Assembly: GCA_018000835.1 (NCBI GenBank)
Contig: JAGNJD010000031.1
Coordinates: forward strand, 1 to 34,335
Direction of reading: 5' to 3'
Origin: Candidatus Goldiibacteriota bacterium
GTDB lineage: Bacteria; Oederibacteriota; PGYV01; DSYL01
DNA: 34,335 bases
Shown here: positions 15,574 to 23,109 of the stretch, piece by piece
Layout of the letters: each line of letters opens with the position of its first letter
Position numbering within the stretch: the first letter of the stretch is position 1
Made by a program: the position numbers and the translations under genes
The notes under the pieces: model-generated
The model's input: only the letters and a program-made list of their open reading frames with translations
What the model was told of the DNA's origin: nothing
Database searches by the model: none

Positions 15574-16314
15574 CTACCATCCTCCACTGGCGCCGCCGCC
15601 ACCGGACAGACCGCCGCCAAAGCCGCCAAATCCTCCGCCGCCAAAGCCGCCTCCAAAACCACCCCGATGCGATCCTCCTCCGCCTGGGAACAAAAAGAAA
15701 TACAAAAGCCATGGATTGGAAAACAAAAAAGGCAATATAAAAAAAAATAAAACGAACAAAAAAACAGCACTAAAAATTTTATCTATTTTTGAGTATTCCG
15801 ATGTATTTTTTTTATCTATCTTAACGCCGGTTTTATCTGCTATTATTGAAACAATTTCAAAAACGCCGGAATAAATTCCTTCAGCATACAATCCTCGTTT
15901 AAAAAACGGCGCTATTTTTTCACGGATAATTTCTCCCGCTATAGCGTCGTTAATCATGGCTTCAAGTCCATAACCGACTTCCATCCTTATTTTTTTTTCA
16001 TCCAATGCAACAAGAAGCATTATCCCGTTATCTTTTCCCTTTTTTCCAACTCCCCATTTTTCAAACAATCTGTTTGTAAAATCCTCAAGGTCGTTTTCCT
16101 CCAGTGATTTTATGATTACGACCGCTATCTCATTGCCCGTTTTTTGTTCAAATTCTGAAATTAATGATTCAATTCTGGATTTTTCTTCATAATCCAGCAA
16201 TGATGCGTAATCATTTATCCATCCGGACGGATTTAACGAATCAATGTTTAAAGAATGAACTAACGCATAGCATAAAAAAAATAACGTAAATAAAAAAAAA
16301 TTTTTTAATTTCAT
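15574..16314 (-). CDS. TPM-domain (DUF477/YgcG-type) membrane protein
   Basis: A 246-residue protein with a signal peptide (MKLKNFFLFTLFFLCYALVH), an outward-facing TPM domain (about 25-165: GWINDYASLLDYEEKSRIES, TGNEIAVVIIKSLE, DNGIMLLVALDEKKIRMEVG and YGLEAMINDAIAGEII), a membrane helix near 190-210, and a Gly-rich tail (GGFGGGFGGGGFGGFGG). This architecture is standard for the family, usually found next to lemA and thought to act at the envelope. I prefer the ATG at 16314 because it creates the signal peptide; it lacks a clear Shine-Dalgarno sequence, and an in-frame ATG at 16398 is an alternative. Confidence 0.88.
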   Translation of the reverse strand: MKLKNFFLFTLFFLCYALVHSLNIDSLNPSGWINDYASLLDYEEKSRIESLISEFEQKTGNEIAVVIIKSLEENDLEDFTNRLFEKWGVGKKGKDNGIMLLVALDEKKIRMEVGYGLEAMINDAIAGEIIREKIAPFFKRGLYAEGIYSGVFEIVSIIADKTGVKIDKKNTSEYSKIDKIFSAVFLFVLFFFILPFLFSNPWLLYFFLFPGGGGSHRGGFGGGFGGGGFGGFGGGLSGGGGASGGW

Positions 16315-16403
16315 AATAAAATTATCATAACATAAATTAGTTTGTAATTCTACTCTTTTTGTTTTTGTTTCTGAATTTTTGTTTTGTAGTAATTTCATAA
16401 AAT

Positions 16404-17627
16404 TTAAACGCTCTGTTTATTGCATTTCATGGAAATGACAAAAAGCAACAAAATCAAAAAAAACAGGCCGACCAGTGCTGCGGTTATTGCTTCAACCGAT
16501 ATATTTCCTGCAATAATTCCCATTAATGCCGGCATGCATGCCGAACCAATGGCAGCCGCTGACATCTGCATTCCAATTGCATTACCCGCATGACGTTTTC
16601 CTACACGATTTGAAGTGCCTGAAACAAGTGAAGGAAATACGGGGGCAATTGCAAAACCGGTTATAATCATTCCAATAAGACTTATCACAGGATTAATGTT
16701 AAACCATAACAAAAACGAACCTGCAATAGCCAAAAATAGACTTATAAACACTATTTTGTCGGCAGAAACATACTTTGAATATATACCGGAGATTATTCTG
16801 CCAATAGTGAACATTGCATAATAACCGCCTGCAAGAATTCCGGCAATCGCAGGTGCGATACCTCTTGCCTCCGTAAGTATGGTATAAGCCCAGAAACCAA
16901 GCGCAACCTCAGTTCCTGAATAGAAAAAAAACAGCAGTATTCCAAACCACGTCTGTGCATGCATTAGTGTTTCTAATACCGGAGTGTCGTAATCGGTAAG
17001 TTTTTTTTCCGATTCGGCATTTTCTGCCGTATCAAACTTTTTCCATTCTGACATTGATAAAACAAAAGCCATTGCAAGCAACAGTTGTAAACTTCCAACA
17101 ATTAAATATCCGGGCCGCCAGTCGCCAAACGTCTGTAAACCGGCAGTCATAAGAAAAGGTCCGGTTGTTATTCCTATGCCGTAGCAGGCGTGCAGCCAGT
17201 GCATCTGCCTGTTTGCAAAATTGGCAGCCACATAAGTGTTAAGTCCTGCGTCTATGCCGCCGGCACCAAACCCGAGTGCCAGACCTATAAAGACAAACCA
17301 GATCCATGCCGGGACAATACAATCTGCAATAAGTCCGGCGCCCGTGAGTGCACAGGATAACGTCAGAAGTCCGCTTATTGATATTTTTGCAATAAGCCGC
17401 CCGGAAAAAAAACTGGAAAGCAGATAACCAGCGGTAGAAGTTATCATTGCCATGCCTACTGCGTCTATCGGAACGTTGAAGCCCTTTCTCATCGTCGGCC
17501 ATGCAACGCCAAATAAGCCGTCCGGCATGCCGAGTGCTATGAAAGCCGTATAAACAAGAAAAAGTAAAAAAAATCCCGGCTCTCTTTTTATAAGTTTATC
17601 AGGCGGAACGTTATTTATATTCATCAT
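16404..17627 (-). CDS. MFS transporter, FucP-like group
   Basis: A 407-residue inner-membrane transporter of the major facilitator superfamily with about 12 hydrophobic segments. Residues such as FIALGMPDGLFGVAWPTMRK, GLALGFGAGGIDAGLNTYVA and MHWLHACYGIGITTGPFLMT match the fucose/glucose permease (FucP-like) branch, in which GGxDAGxN and xxWLHxxxGxG are characteristic. A loop at about 195-215 (FDTAENAESEKKLTDYD) separates the two six-helix halves. The substrate, perhaps a sugar, cannot be fixed. AAGGA precedes two successive ATG codons at 17627 and 17624. The gene follows the MliC-like lipoprotein by 15 bases. Confidence 0.85.
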   Translation of the reverse strand: MMNINNVPPDKLIKREPGFFLLFLVYTAFIALGMPDGLFGVAWPTMRKGFNVPIDAVGMAMITSTAGYLLSSFFSGRLIAKISISGLLTLSCALTGAGLIADCIVPAWIWFVFIGLALGFGAGGIDAGLNTYVAANFANRQMHWLHACYGIGITTGPFLMTAGLQTFGDWRPGYLIVGSLQLLLAMAFVLSMSEWKKFDTAENAESEKKLTDYDTPVLETLMHAQTWFGILLFFFYSGTEVALGFWAYTILTEARGIAPAIAGILAGGYYAMFTIGRIISGIYSKYVSADKIVFISLFLAIAGSFLLWFNINPVISLIGMIITGFAIAPVFPSLVSGTSNRVGKRHAGNAIGMQMSAAAIGSACMPALMGIIAGNISVEAITAALVGLFFLILLLFVISMKCNKQSV

Positions 17628-17642
17628 ATATCCTTATTGTTT

Positions 17643-18080
17643 TTATTTTATCCGTTCTTTTACCCTGCAGTTATAGGTATTCCCTTCAATTTCGAGTAAT
17701 GCATTGCCTGCCTTGTCCCATATCATGACGTTATTTCCGATATACCTTGCGCCAGAACCGGATATTGCTCTTTCCAGTTTATATTTACCTGTCGGCGTTT
17801 CCACCGTGGCGAACTGCTGACCAAAATAATCAACGTTTATAGTGCCAAGCCCTGTGCATTCATAGCATGCATTTATTATCTTTGTATCTGTGCATGGTTC
17901 TTCCCATTCCCTGATGCATTTATGTCTTTCTTCACACCATACATATCCTGCAGAACCAATGCAACCATGATTATCTCTGTCAGAACCAACGGAAATATTT
18001 TTATTGCCGGTGGCACATGAAAAAAGAAAAAAGCATGACAACAACAGTAAAATTATTCCTGAAAAAGTTTTTTCATACAC
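17643..18080 (-). CDS. lipoprotein with MliC-type lysozyme-inhibitor domain
   Basis: A 145-residue lipoprotein (lipobox LFSC, Cys22). The C-terminal half (about residues 70-142) fits the MliC fold: YECTGLGTINVDYFGQ, VETPTGKYKLERAISGSGAR, MIWDKAGNALLEIEG and a final Cys, matching the 'Y.C...SGARY...W.KG..A.L...G...C' pattern of inhibitors of C-type lysozyme. The N-terminal segment GCIGSAGYVWCEERHKCIRE plus WEEPC is a cysteine-rich knot often found in the same proteins. Translation starts with GTG at 18080; AAAAGGAAC lies upstream and no in-frame ATG is available. It leads the run that ends at 12187. Confidence 0.78.
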   Translation of the reverse strand: MYEKTFSGIILLLLSCFFLFSCATGNKNISVGSDRDNHGCIGSAGYVWCEERHKCIREWEEPCTDTKIINACYECTGLGTINVDYFGQQFATVETPTGKYKLERAISGSGARYIGNNVMIWDKAGNALLEIEGNTYNCRVKERIK

Positions 18081-18130
18081 GTTATGTTCCTTTTAATTTT
18101 ATTAATGACCTATGCTGTTTAGTTATAAAA

Positions 18131-18155
18131 AATAACGTTAAAAACATACGTTATT
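18131..18155. promoter_or_regulatory. inverted repeat upstream of the MliC-like gene
   Basis: AATAACGT and ACGTTATT arms (8 bp, perfect) separated by 9 bases, about 50 bases upstream of the start codon of the operon's first gene. A possible operator; no promoter elements can be named with confidence. Confidence 0.3.
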
Positions 18156-18372
18156 CTACACAAACTATCATTACGTCTGGCGTTACATAATCCATTACAT
18201 AAATTATGTTAACATAAGGTTTATTCTATTACAATTTTTTATAAACGTTTGTTTTTTAATGTAGGGATTGATGATGGCAACCGTTACATACAGAAGGGGC
18301 GTCCCGTAAGAACGTGGTGTTTCCTCATTCCCCCTGTTTCAAAAGGGGGAAAATAAATAAAGTTTTAAACAT

Positions 18373-18535
18373 GTAGAGACAGAGCTTGCTCTGTCTCTGA
18401 ATGCAAGGCAAACCGTGTAATATTTCGCAAATGGTTATGAAAACAAAACAGCGGCTTATCCTACGCTGGTCGCGTGGCACACCGTTTGAATATCCACCTT
18501 GCTTATCTTTGAGACACAGCAAGCTGTGTCTCTAC
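18373..18535. repeat. 163-bp composite repeat, copy A
   Basis: Bounded by GTAGAGACA and its inverse TGTCTCTAC. The left end is a near-perfect palindrome (AGAGACAGAGC TT GCTCTGTCTCT), as is the right end (GAGACACAGC AA GCTGTGTCTC). The interior includes AATGGTTATGAAAACAAAAC. Copy B at 31263-31425 has the same length, near-identical ends and right two-thirds, and a diverged left-interior segment of about 30 bases. The flanks (AATAAAGTTTTAAACAT) are also shared. It may be a non-autonomous MITE-like element or a paired extragenic palindrome. Confidence 0.75.
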
Positions 18536-18590
18536 AATCTTGTTATTTTATCTTGCGACGTGTATTACATCCGGCGACGCACGTCCTCTT

Positions 18591-18616
18591 GAGACGGGTT
18601 ATAAACCCGTATCTAC
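18591..18616. repeat. single palindrome of the GTAGAGAC type
   Basis: ACGGGTT ATA AACCCGT within GAGAC...ATCTAC. It has the same layout as the ends of the composite repeat (GTAGAGAC-palindrome-GTCTCTAC) with one changed base. Confidence 0.5.
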
Positions 18617-18639
18617 GTATTGTTTAGGGGAGATTTTTA

Positions 18640-19020
18640 TTCTATCAAATCCCTCCTTAGTCCCCCTTTTACAAAGTGGAAAAAAAAGAAAAAAACAAAT
18701 CCCCCTCTTTCCCCCTTTTTCAAAGGGGGATAAAAAGCAAAGTAATTTCCCCTCTTTGGAAAAGAGGGGTCAGGGGAGATTTTATGTAATTAAATCCCCC
18801 TTTGTCCACCTTTTTCTAAGGGGGATAAAAAGCAAAGTAATTTCCCCTCTTTGGAAAAGAGGGGTTAGGGGAGATTTTTATTCTTTCAAATCCCCCTTCG
18901 TTCACTTTTCTAAAGGGGGAAAAAAAGGAAAAGACAAATCCCCCTTTATCCCCCTTTTTCTAAGGGGGATAATAAAGTAATTTCCCCTATTTGGAAAAGA
19001 GGGGCCAGGGAGATTTTATG
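18640..19020. repeat. array of polypurine/polypyrimidine palindromic repeats, block 1
   Basis: About four units built from two modules. Module A is AAATCCCCC...CCCCCTTTTTC-AAGGGGGAT, a hairpin of about 40 bases. Module B, TTTCCCCTCTTTGGAAAAGAGGGG, is followed by TTAGGGGAGATTTTATGTAA. The reverse complement of B has the same plan as A, so A and B sit head to head like BIME pairs. A lone palindrome of this kind is also at about 18331-18356. The frames open across this array are by-products of the repeat, not genes. Confidence 0.8.
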
Positions 19021-19175
19021 TAATTAAAATACCACAGACTGAAGCCTGCGGCTGCAAAGGTAAACTCTATAGGCAGGAATTACTTTCCATTAAAACAAAA
19101 TTTCCGATTTCAATGGCATTTGCCACTGTAGTTATCTAATTCTTTCATTAATTTTACTGAAAGGGAATGCGACCT
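19021..19175. other. gene-free tail of the repeat gap
   Basis: Contains GACTGAAGCCTGCGGCTGC (19030-19048), similar to 'CCCGGGCTAA'-type palindromic repeats elsewhere (9881, 11885), and a CATTAAAACAAAATTTCC stretch. No gene or clear terminator for the upstream operon is seen. Confidence 0.35.
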
Positions 19176-20780
19176 TTAGCCGTTAAATTCAAATGCGGTC
19201 CAGTCAATGTTTGGAAATATGTTATCCTTCCATTCCATTTCTGACAAATATCCTTCATCAAAACTTCCGCTTTTCAGCATGTCATATAATTTATAAAATC
19301 TGTATATGTGATTTTTTGTTCTTTTTACTGCATATTCAACGGTCGTCTGCGTCTTCATAATAAAAGCCCAGTCGCTGCTCTGCGCAAGTAAAATTTCACG
19401 AGCTGCCTGCTTTAGCGCTCTTTCTTCCAGATTATTTAAAGGTTTTTTAATAAAAATATCGGTTAGTTCTTTCATCCTTTCGTATGTTTTATGAAGATGT
19501 TTATATATCCAATCGTTTTCTTCGCTTAACCAGTGTTCTGCATATCCTTTGTATCCCCAGCTTGAATAGCATGGGGTTAAAACCTGATTTTTGGGATATT
19601 TTTCAAGATACTCAAAAGGAGTAATTAATTTTACCGACTGCTGGTCATAATAAATTTTCCTTATCAGGAAATCAAGAAATGCAGGGCCTTCATACCACCA
19701 GTGTCCGAAAAGTTCCGCATCATAAGGAGCAACGATTATTGGCTGTCTTTTCATAATACGATGCAAATGCTCAACCTGTTTTTCCCTGTTAAACATAAAA
19801 TTACCTGCATGCTCTGCCGCTTTGTTAAGTGCAGCCTGCGGGTCATAAGGTTGCTTATCACCAAGCCCGAGTTTACCGGTTATTTTATAATATTTTATTC
19901 CGGTATTCATTCTTATCCCGCTTTCGTGTATGTATGGTCTTATATAATCATAATCCATGTCATAACCAATGTCCCGGTAAAATTCCCTGTAATTATAGTC
20001 TCCGGGGTAACCTTCTTTTGCACTCCATACCTGTTTTGATGATTCCATATCCCTGCCAAACGCCGCTACTCCTGATTTGCAGAATACAGGAGCGAAAATG
20101 CCGTATTTTGGTCTTGGCGAGCCATAGATAATACCATGTGTATCCGTAATAAAATAACGTATGTTATATTTTTTTAAGATTTCGTCATCCCCGGGATTAT
20201 ATCCACATTCAGGAAGCCATATACCGCGCGGCCTTCTTTCAAAATTTTCAATATAATGATCTACGGCAACTTTTATCTGTGCATTTACTGCATTTTTATG
20301 ATAAGCAAGTGGTAAAAAACCATGCGTTGCACCGCATGTTATTATTTCAAGTTTTCCTGCATTCTGAATTTGTTTAAAACCATTTACCAGATCCTTGTTA
20401 TATTTTTCAACAAAAACATAACGTGCATTATAAAATTTTTCGCGATACATTATTGCTGTTCTGTTAAACTGCGGTTCAAATTTTGTTCTGATAACTTCCT
20501 TTTCAATCAGTTCTATCATTTTATTTATATAACGGACGTACCTGTCCTGCAATAACGGGTCACGCAACATGGAAATCAAAGGCGGGGTTAATGACATAGT
20601 CATACGGAAATCAACGCCATCTTCTATAAGTTTATTAAACACGTTTAACAAAGGTATGTAGGTCTCAGTTATTGCCTCATACAACCAGTATTCTTCCATA
20701 GGGTCATTATATTCAGGATGACAGACAAAAGGCAGATGTGCATGTAAAATTAATGATAAAAAGCCATGAGGTTCATGCAT
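19176..20780 (-). CDS. GH57-family glycoside hydrolase (1,4-alpha-glucan branching enzyme type)
   Basis: A 534-residue cytoplasmic enzyme of the DUF1957/GH57 group, whose characterised members are glucan branching enzymes. The N-terminal region has FLSLILHAHLPFVCHPEY and a bipartite catalytic barrel. The nucleophile Glu is in GIWLPECGYNPGDDE, the acid/base Asp region in IVAPYDAELFGHWWYEGP. Later SSWGYKGYAEHWLSEENDW and LLAQSSDWAFIMKTQTTVEY are also family motifs, and the C-terminal helical domain is complete. No signal peptide. The ribosome site is weak; it starts nine bases after the DUF4912 gene, so coupling is likely. The pair is typical of glycogen-type storage in deep-branching bacteria. 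Confidence 0.88.
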   Translation of the reverse strand: MHEPHGFLSLILHAHLPFVCHPEYNDPMEEYWLYEAITETYIPLLNVFNKLIEDGVDFRMTMSLTPPLISMLRDPLLQDRYVRYINKMIELIEKEVIRTKFEPQFNRTAIMYREKFYNARYVFVEKYNKDLVNGFKQIQNAGKLEIITCGATHGFLPLAYHKNAVNAQIKVAVDHYIENFERRPRGIWLPECGYNPGDDEILKKYNIRYFITDTHGIIYGSPRPKYGIFAPVFCKSGVAAFGRDMESSKQVWSAKEGYPGDYNYREFYRDIGYDMDYDYIRPYIHESGIRMNTGIKYYKITGKLGLGDKQPYDPQAALNKAAEHAGNFMFNREKQVEHLHRIMKRQPIIVAPYDAELFGHWWYEGPAFLDFLIRKIYYDQQSVKLITPFEYLEKYPKNQVLTPCYSSWGYKGYAEHWLSEENDWIYKHLHKTYERMKELTDIFIKKPLNNLEERALKQAAREILLAQSSDWAFIMKTQTTVEYAVKRTKNHIYRFYKLYDMLKSGSFDEGYLSEMEWKDNIFPNIDWTAFEFNG

Positions 20781-20789
20781 AATAGTATT

Positions 20790-21851
20790 TTATTCGGTTT
20801 TTCTGTTAACTGTTATATTAATTGTTCGTTTCTGACTACCATCGGAAGAAGTTGCTTCAATAGGAAAGTTCATCTGTCCATCCGGGAAATGGAAACGCAG
20901 AGAAAATGAACCGTCTTCCTTTAATTTTACCTCTTCTCCTTTTACAGTTAACTTTGCGTCTTTTTCAGTTGCACCATAAAGTATTAATTCAGTATCGGCA
21001 ACCAGGAAAAAACCTTTTTCCGCAGGCTTAATTACCGGTGAACTAAAACTGGATACCGCACCGGAACCGGATAATAATTCCTGCTCAATTCGCATTTTAA
21101 ATTTTTCCGAACTTCCAAATTTCCCGGCACCTGATAATTTTAATAATTCGTCAAAATCCTCGTCAACTACCATCCATTCTTCGTCGGTCTTGTCAGAAAC
21201 CCTGTCTCTCGGAGTTGAAACAACGTTTGAACGTGCAATTAAAATAAATCTACCATCTGCAGTTTTAAAACCAAGGTCAACGACGTAACTCCTGTCAGAA
21301 GCCCATACGTTTATATACCAGTTATTTGAATCACCATTAACTTTTATGTCAACGAATTTATGTGCGTTTGTCCCGTTGAAAATGATGTCAGTAACGTCAT
21401 ATACTCTTAAAATTAAATCGTAACTGCCGCTTTTTTTTGCTTCTTTTGCTTTTTCTTCCATGAAATCCGCGGCTATGTCCCAATATGCAAAACACCAGTA
21501 AGGGTCTCTTGCCAGCAAAACTATTTTGTTGTCATTATAACGGAAAGGTATTTCCGTTTCCTGCCTTTCAGAAAATTTCGTTGCTTCAAAGTGTTTTTTG
21601 CCGTTTTTTTCTTCCATCTGAACGGGGTAATATTTAACCGACTCAACTTTTGTTTGCTCTTCAGAAGGAGTTATTTTATGAGTAATAATATCTTTTGCGG
21701 GTTCCTGAATTTGTAATTTTTTAGGTCTGCCTCTTTTCCCCGTTTTTATTTTTTCCTGTTTTTTTACGTTTTTAGATATGACCGCTTTTTCTACGTCCTT
21801 TTTTTCCCCTTTTTTCTGAACAACTTTTTTCTTTTTTCCTTTCTCCAACAT
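20790..21851 (-). CDS. DUF4912 domain protein with a basic, AT-hook-bearing N-terminus
   Basis: A 353-residue protein. Residues 1-50 are lysine-rich and contain KTGKRGRPKKL, the RGRP core typical of an AT-hook (minor-groove DNA binding). The middle (about 105-230) fits DUF4912: NKIVLLARDPYWCFAYWDI, LRVYDVTDIIFNG, NWYINVWASDRSYVVDLGF and RFILIARSNVVSTPRDRVS. A C-terminal region near 280-350 (GFFLVADTELILYGATEKDA, INITVNRKTE) looks like an Ig-like beta domain. DUF4912 is found beside GH57 branching enzymes, and a carbohydrate-related role is suspected but unproven. GAGGT lies nine bases before ATG. HU is encoded just upstream. Confidence 0.85.
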   Translation of the reverse strand: MLEKGKKKKVVQKKGEKKDVEKAVISKNVKKQEKIKTGKRGRPKKLQIQEPAKDIITHKITPSEEQTKVESVKYYPVQMEEKNGKKHFEATKFSERQETEIPFRYNDNKIVLLARDPYWCFAYWDIAADFMEEKAKEAKKSGSYDLILRVYDVTDIIFNGTNAHKFVDIKVNGDSNNWYINVWASDRSYVVDLGFKTADGRFILIARSNVVSTPRDRVSDKTDEEWMVVDEDFDELLKLSGAGKFGSSEKFKMRIEQELLSGSGAVSSFSSPVIKPAEKGFFLVADTELILYGATEKDAKLTVKGEEVKLKEDGSFSLRFHFPDGQMNFPIEATSSDGSQKRTINITVNRKTE

Positions 21852-21925
21852 ATTTCAAAACCTCACTTTCTAAAAAATAAAATTTTAACTTCACGCCTAT
21901 TTATCTGTGCATAATTTAGTTTAAA

Positions 21926-22225
21926 TTATCCGTTAATATCACCTGTGGATTTCCCCTGCAAAATTTCATTCAAATCTATGCCCGTTTTAAATTTTACCAC
22001 TTTTTTGGGAAGGACTTCTACTTTTTCACCCGTCTTTGGATTTCTTGCGGTTCTGCCTTTTCTTTCTTTTACTGAAAATGAACCAAGTCCGGTTATGGAG
22101 ACTTTTTGGCCATCTTTTAATGCATTCTGTATAATTTGAACAAGATAATCTATCACCTTTTCTATGTCTTTCTTTGGTAAAGCAATATTTTCGCCTATTT
22201 TATTTATTATTTCAACTTTTGTCAT
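21926..22225 (-). CDS. HU-type histone-like DNA-binding protein
   Basis: A 99-residue nucleoid protein of the HU/IHF family that bends and compacts DNA. Conserved features are the N-terminal helices (MTKVEIINKIGENIALPKKD), the turn ISGLGSF-like segment VSITGLGSFSVKERKGRTAR, and the arm NPKTGEKVEVLPKKVVKFKT with its DNA-intercalating proline region. A short extra tail (GKSTGDING) follows. AGGAGGG precedes the ATG and a strong promoter is visible upstream. HU versus IHF subunit cannot be told apart; a single gene favours an HU homodimer. Confidence 0.93.
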   Translation of the reverse strand: MTKVEIINKIGENIALPKKDIEKVIDYLVQIIQNALKDGQKVSITGLGSFSVKERKGRTARNPKTGEKVEVLPKKVVKFKTGIDLNEILQGKSTGDING

Positions 22226-22253
22226 TAAAAGCCCTCCTTTCTATATTTTTTTA

Positions 22254-22282
22254 AAGATAACAAAAAAGTATATAAAAGTCAA
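22254..22282 (-). promoter_or_regulatory. predicted promoter of the HU gene
   Basis: On the minus strand: TTGACT (22282-22277), a 17-base spacer and TATCTT (22259-22254). Start predicted near 22247, about 20 bases before the start codon. Confidence 0.55.
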
Positions 22283-22335
22283 GCAAATTTTACTCTTTTG
22301 CGTAAACAATTCATACGTGTTATAGTAAAAAACAT

Positions 22336-23109
22336 TTATACATTTAATTTTACATTTTTATGAAAAACATAAATGATTAAACTTAAAAACATAAAAATGA
22401 TAAAAATTACGTCTTTTATTTTTATTTCATATTTTCCACTTATGTCAACCCTGTTTTCCGGGGAAAAGCCGCGTGTTTCAAGTGCAATTATGAGATTCTG
22501 TGCCTTTTTAATCCCATTTAAAATGAGAGGAACGACGAGCGGAGTATATGCTATTATCCTTTTTACTATGCTTCCTTTCGTTACGTCATTCCCACGCGAT
22601 TTTTGTGCTTCTGCTATCGTCCATGCAGAACTTATGAATGAGTCCGCTAATTTGAATGAAAGTAAAACCGTAAAAGATACGGGATAAGGAATTCCAAAAA
22701 GCATAAGTCCATAAGAAAAATCCTCGTAAGAAGTAATGCATAAAAACAAAAGTCCGGCAAGAAGCATATTGATGAATCTTAAAGAAAACAATCCCGCATG
22801 GTTTAATGCGCCTTTATAAAAATAAAAATTTTTAAAAAAATATATTTTCTCGCTGCTTCTGTAAAAAATAAACCACAAAACAAAAGTTGCAATTCCAATC
22901 AATAAAAATAACGGGGCAATCTTTTTTAGATTTAACAAAGAATCTGAAACTATTAAAACAATCACAAGAAACAAAAGCAAAACGAGCATTTCGCGGACGT
23001 CATTAATAATAAAAGAAAAAACAAACAATATTATTAAAAATAAAATTTTAATACGCGGGTCCAGTGAATGAAAAATGGTTTTTTTGTCTGCATAAAAGAA
23101 AATGCTCAT
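22336..23109 (-). CDS. ecfT: ECF transporter transmembrane component EcfT
   Basis: A 257-residue CbiQ/EcfT protein, which couples ATPase movement to the substrate-binding S component in the inner membrane. It starts MSIFFYADKKTIFHSLDPRI, the typical EcfT N-terminus ('S.LH.LDPR.K'), and has about five hydrophobic segments. The coupling-helix signatures are ADSFISSAWTIAEAQKSRG (first Ala-x-Arg-Gly-like motif, AQKSRG) and NLIIALETRGF (second, LETRGF). Its ATG overlaps the stop of the ATPase gene by four bases. Last gene of the run from 30240. Confidence 0.9.
   Translation of the reverse strand: MSIFFYADKKTIFHSLDPRIKILFLIILFVFSFIINDVREMLVLLLFLVIVLIVSDSLLNLKKIAPLFLLIGIATFVLWFIFYRSSEKIYFFKNFYFYKGALNHAGLFSLRFINMLLAGLLFLCITSYEDFSYGLMLFGIPYPVSFTVLLSFKLADSFISSAWTIAEAQKSRGNDVTKGSIVKRIIAYTPLVVPLILNGIKKAQNLIIALETRGFSPENRVDISGKYEIKIKDVIFIIFMFLSLIIYVFHKNVKLNV

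Noticed and set aside
15326..15874. Proline-rich 182-residue plus-strand frame (PPPKPP repeats)
   Set aside because: It is antisense to the Gly-rich tail of the TPM protein; the glycine codons read as proline in reverse.
18325..18522. Similar small minus-strand frames in the two composite repeats (also 31206-31412)
   Set aside because: Sequence identity follows the DNA repeat, and two of four core differences change the residue; no ribosome binding site or homology supports a gene.
18540..18980. 146-residue plus-strand frame with repeated 'PSLEKRG' and 'KSPFV' motifs
   Set aside because: It is produced by the palindromic repeat array; the peptide pattern is a by-product of CCCCT/GGGGA repeats, with no independent coding evidence.
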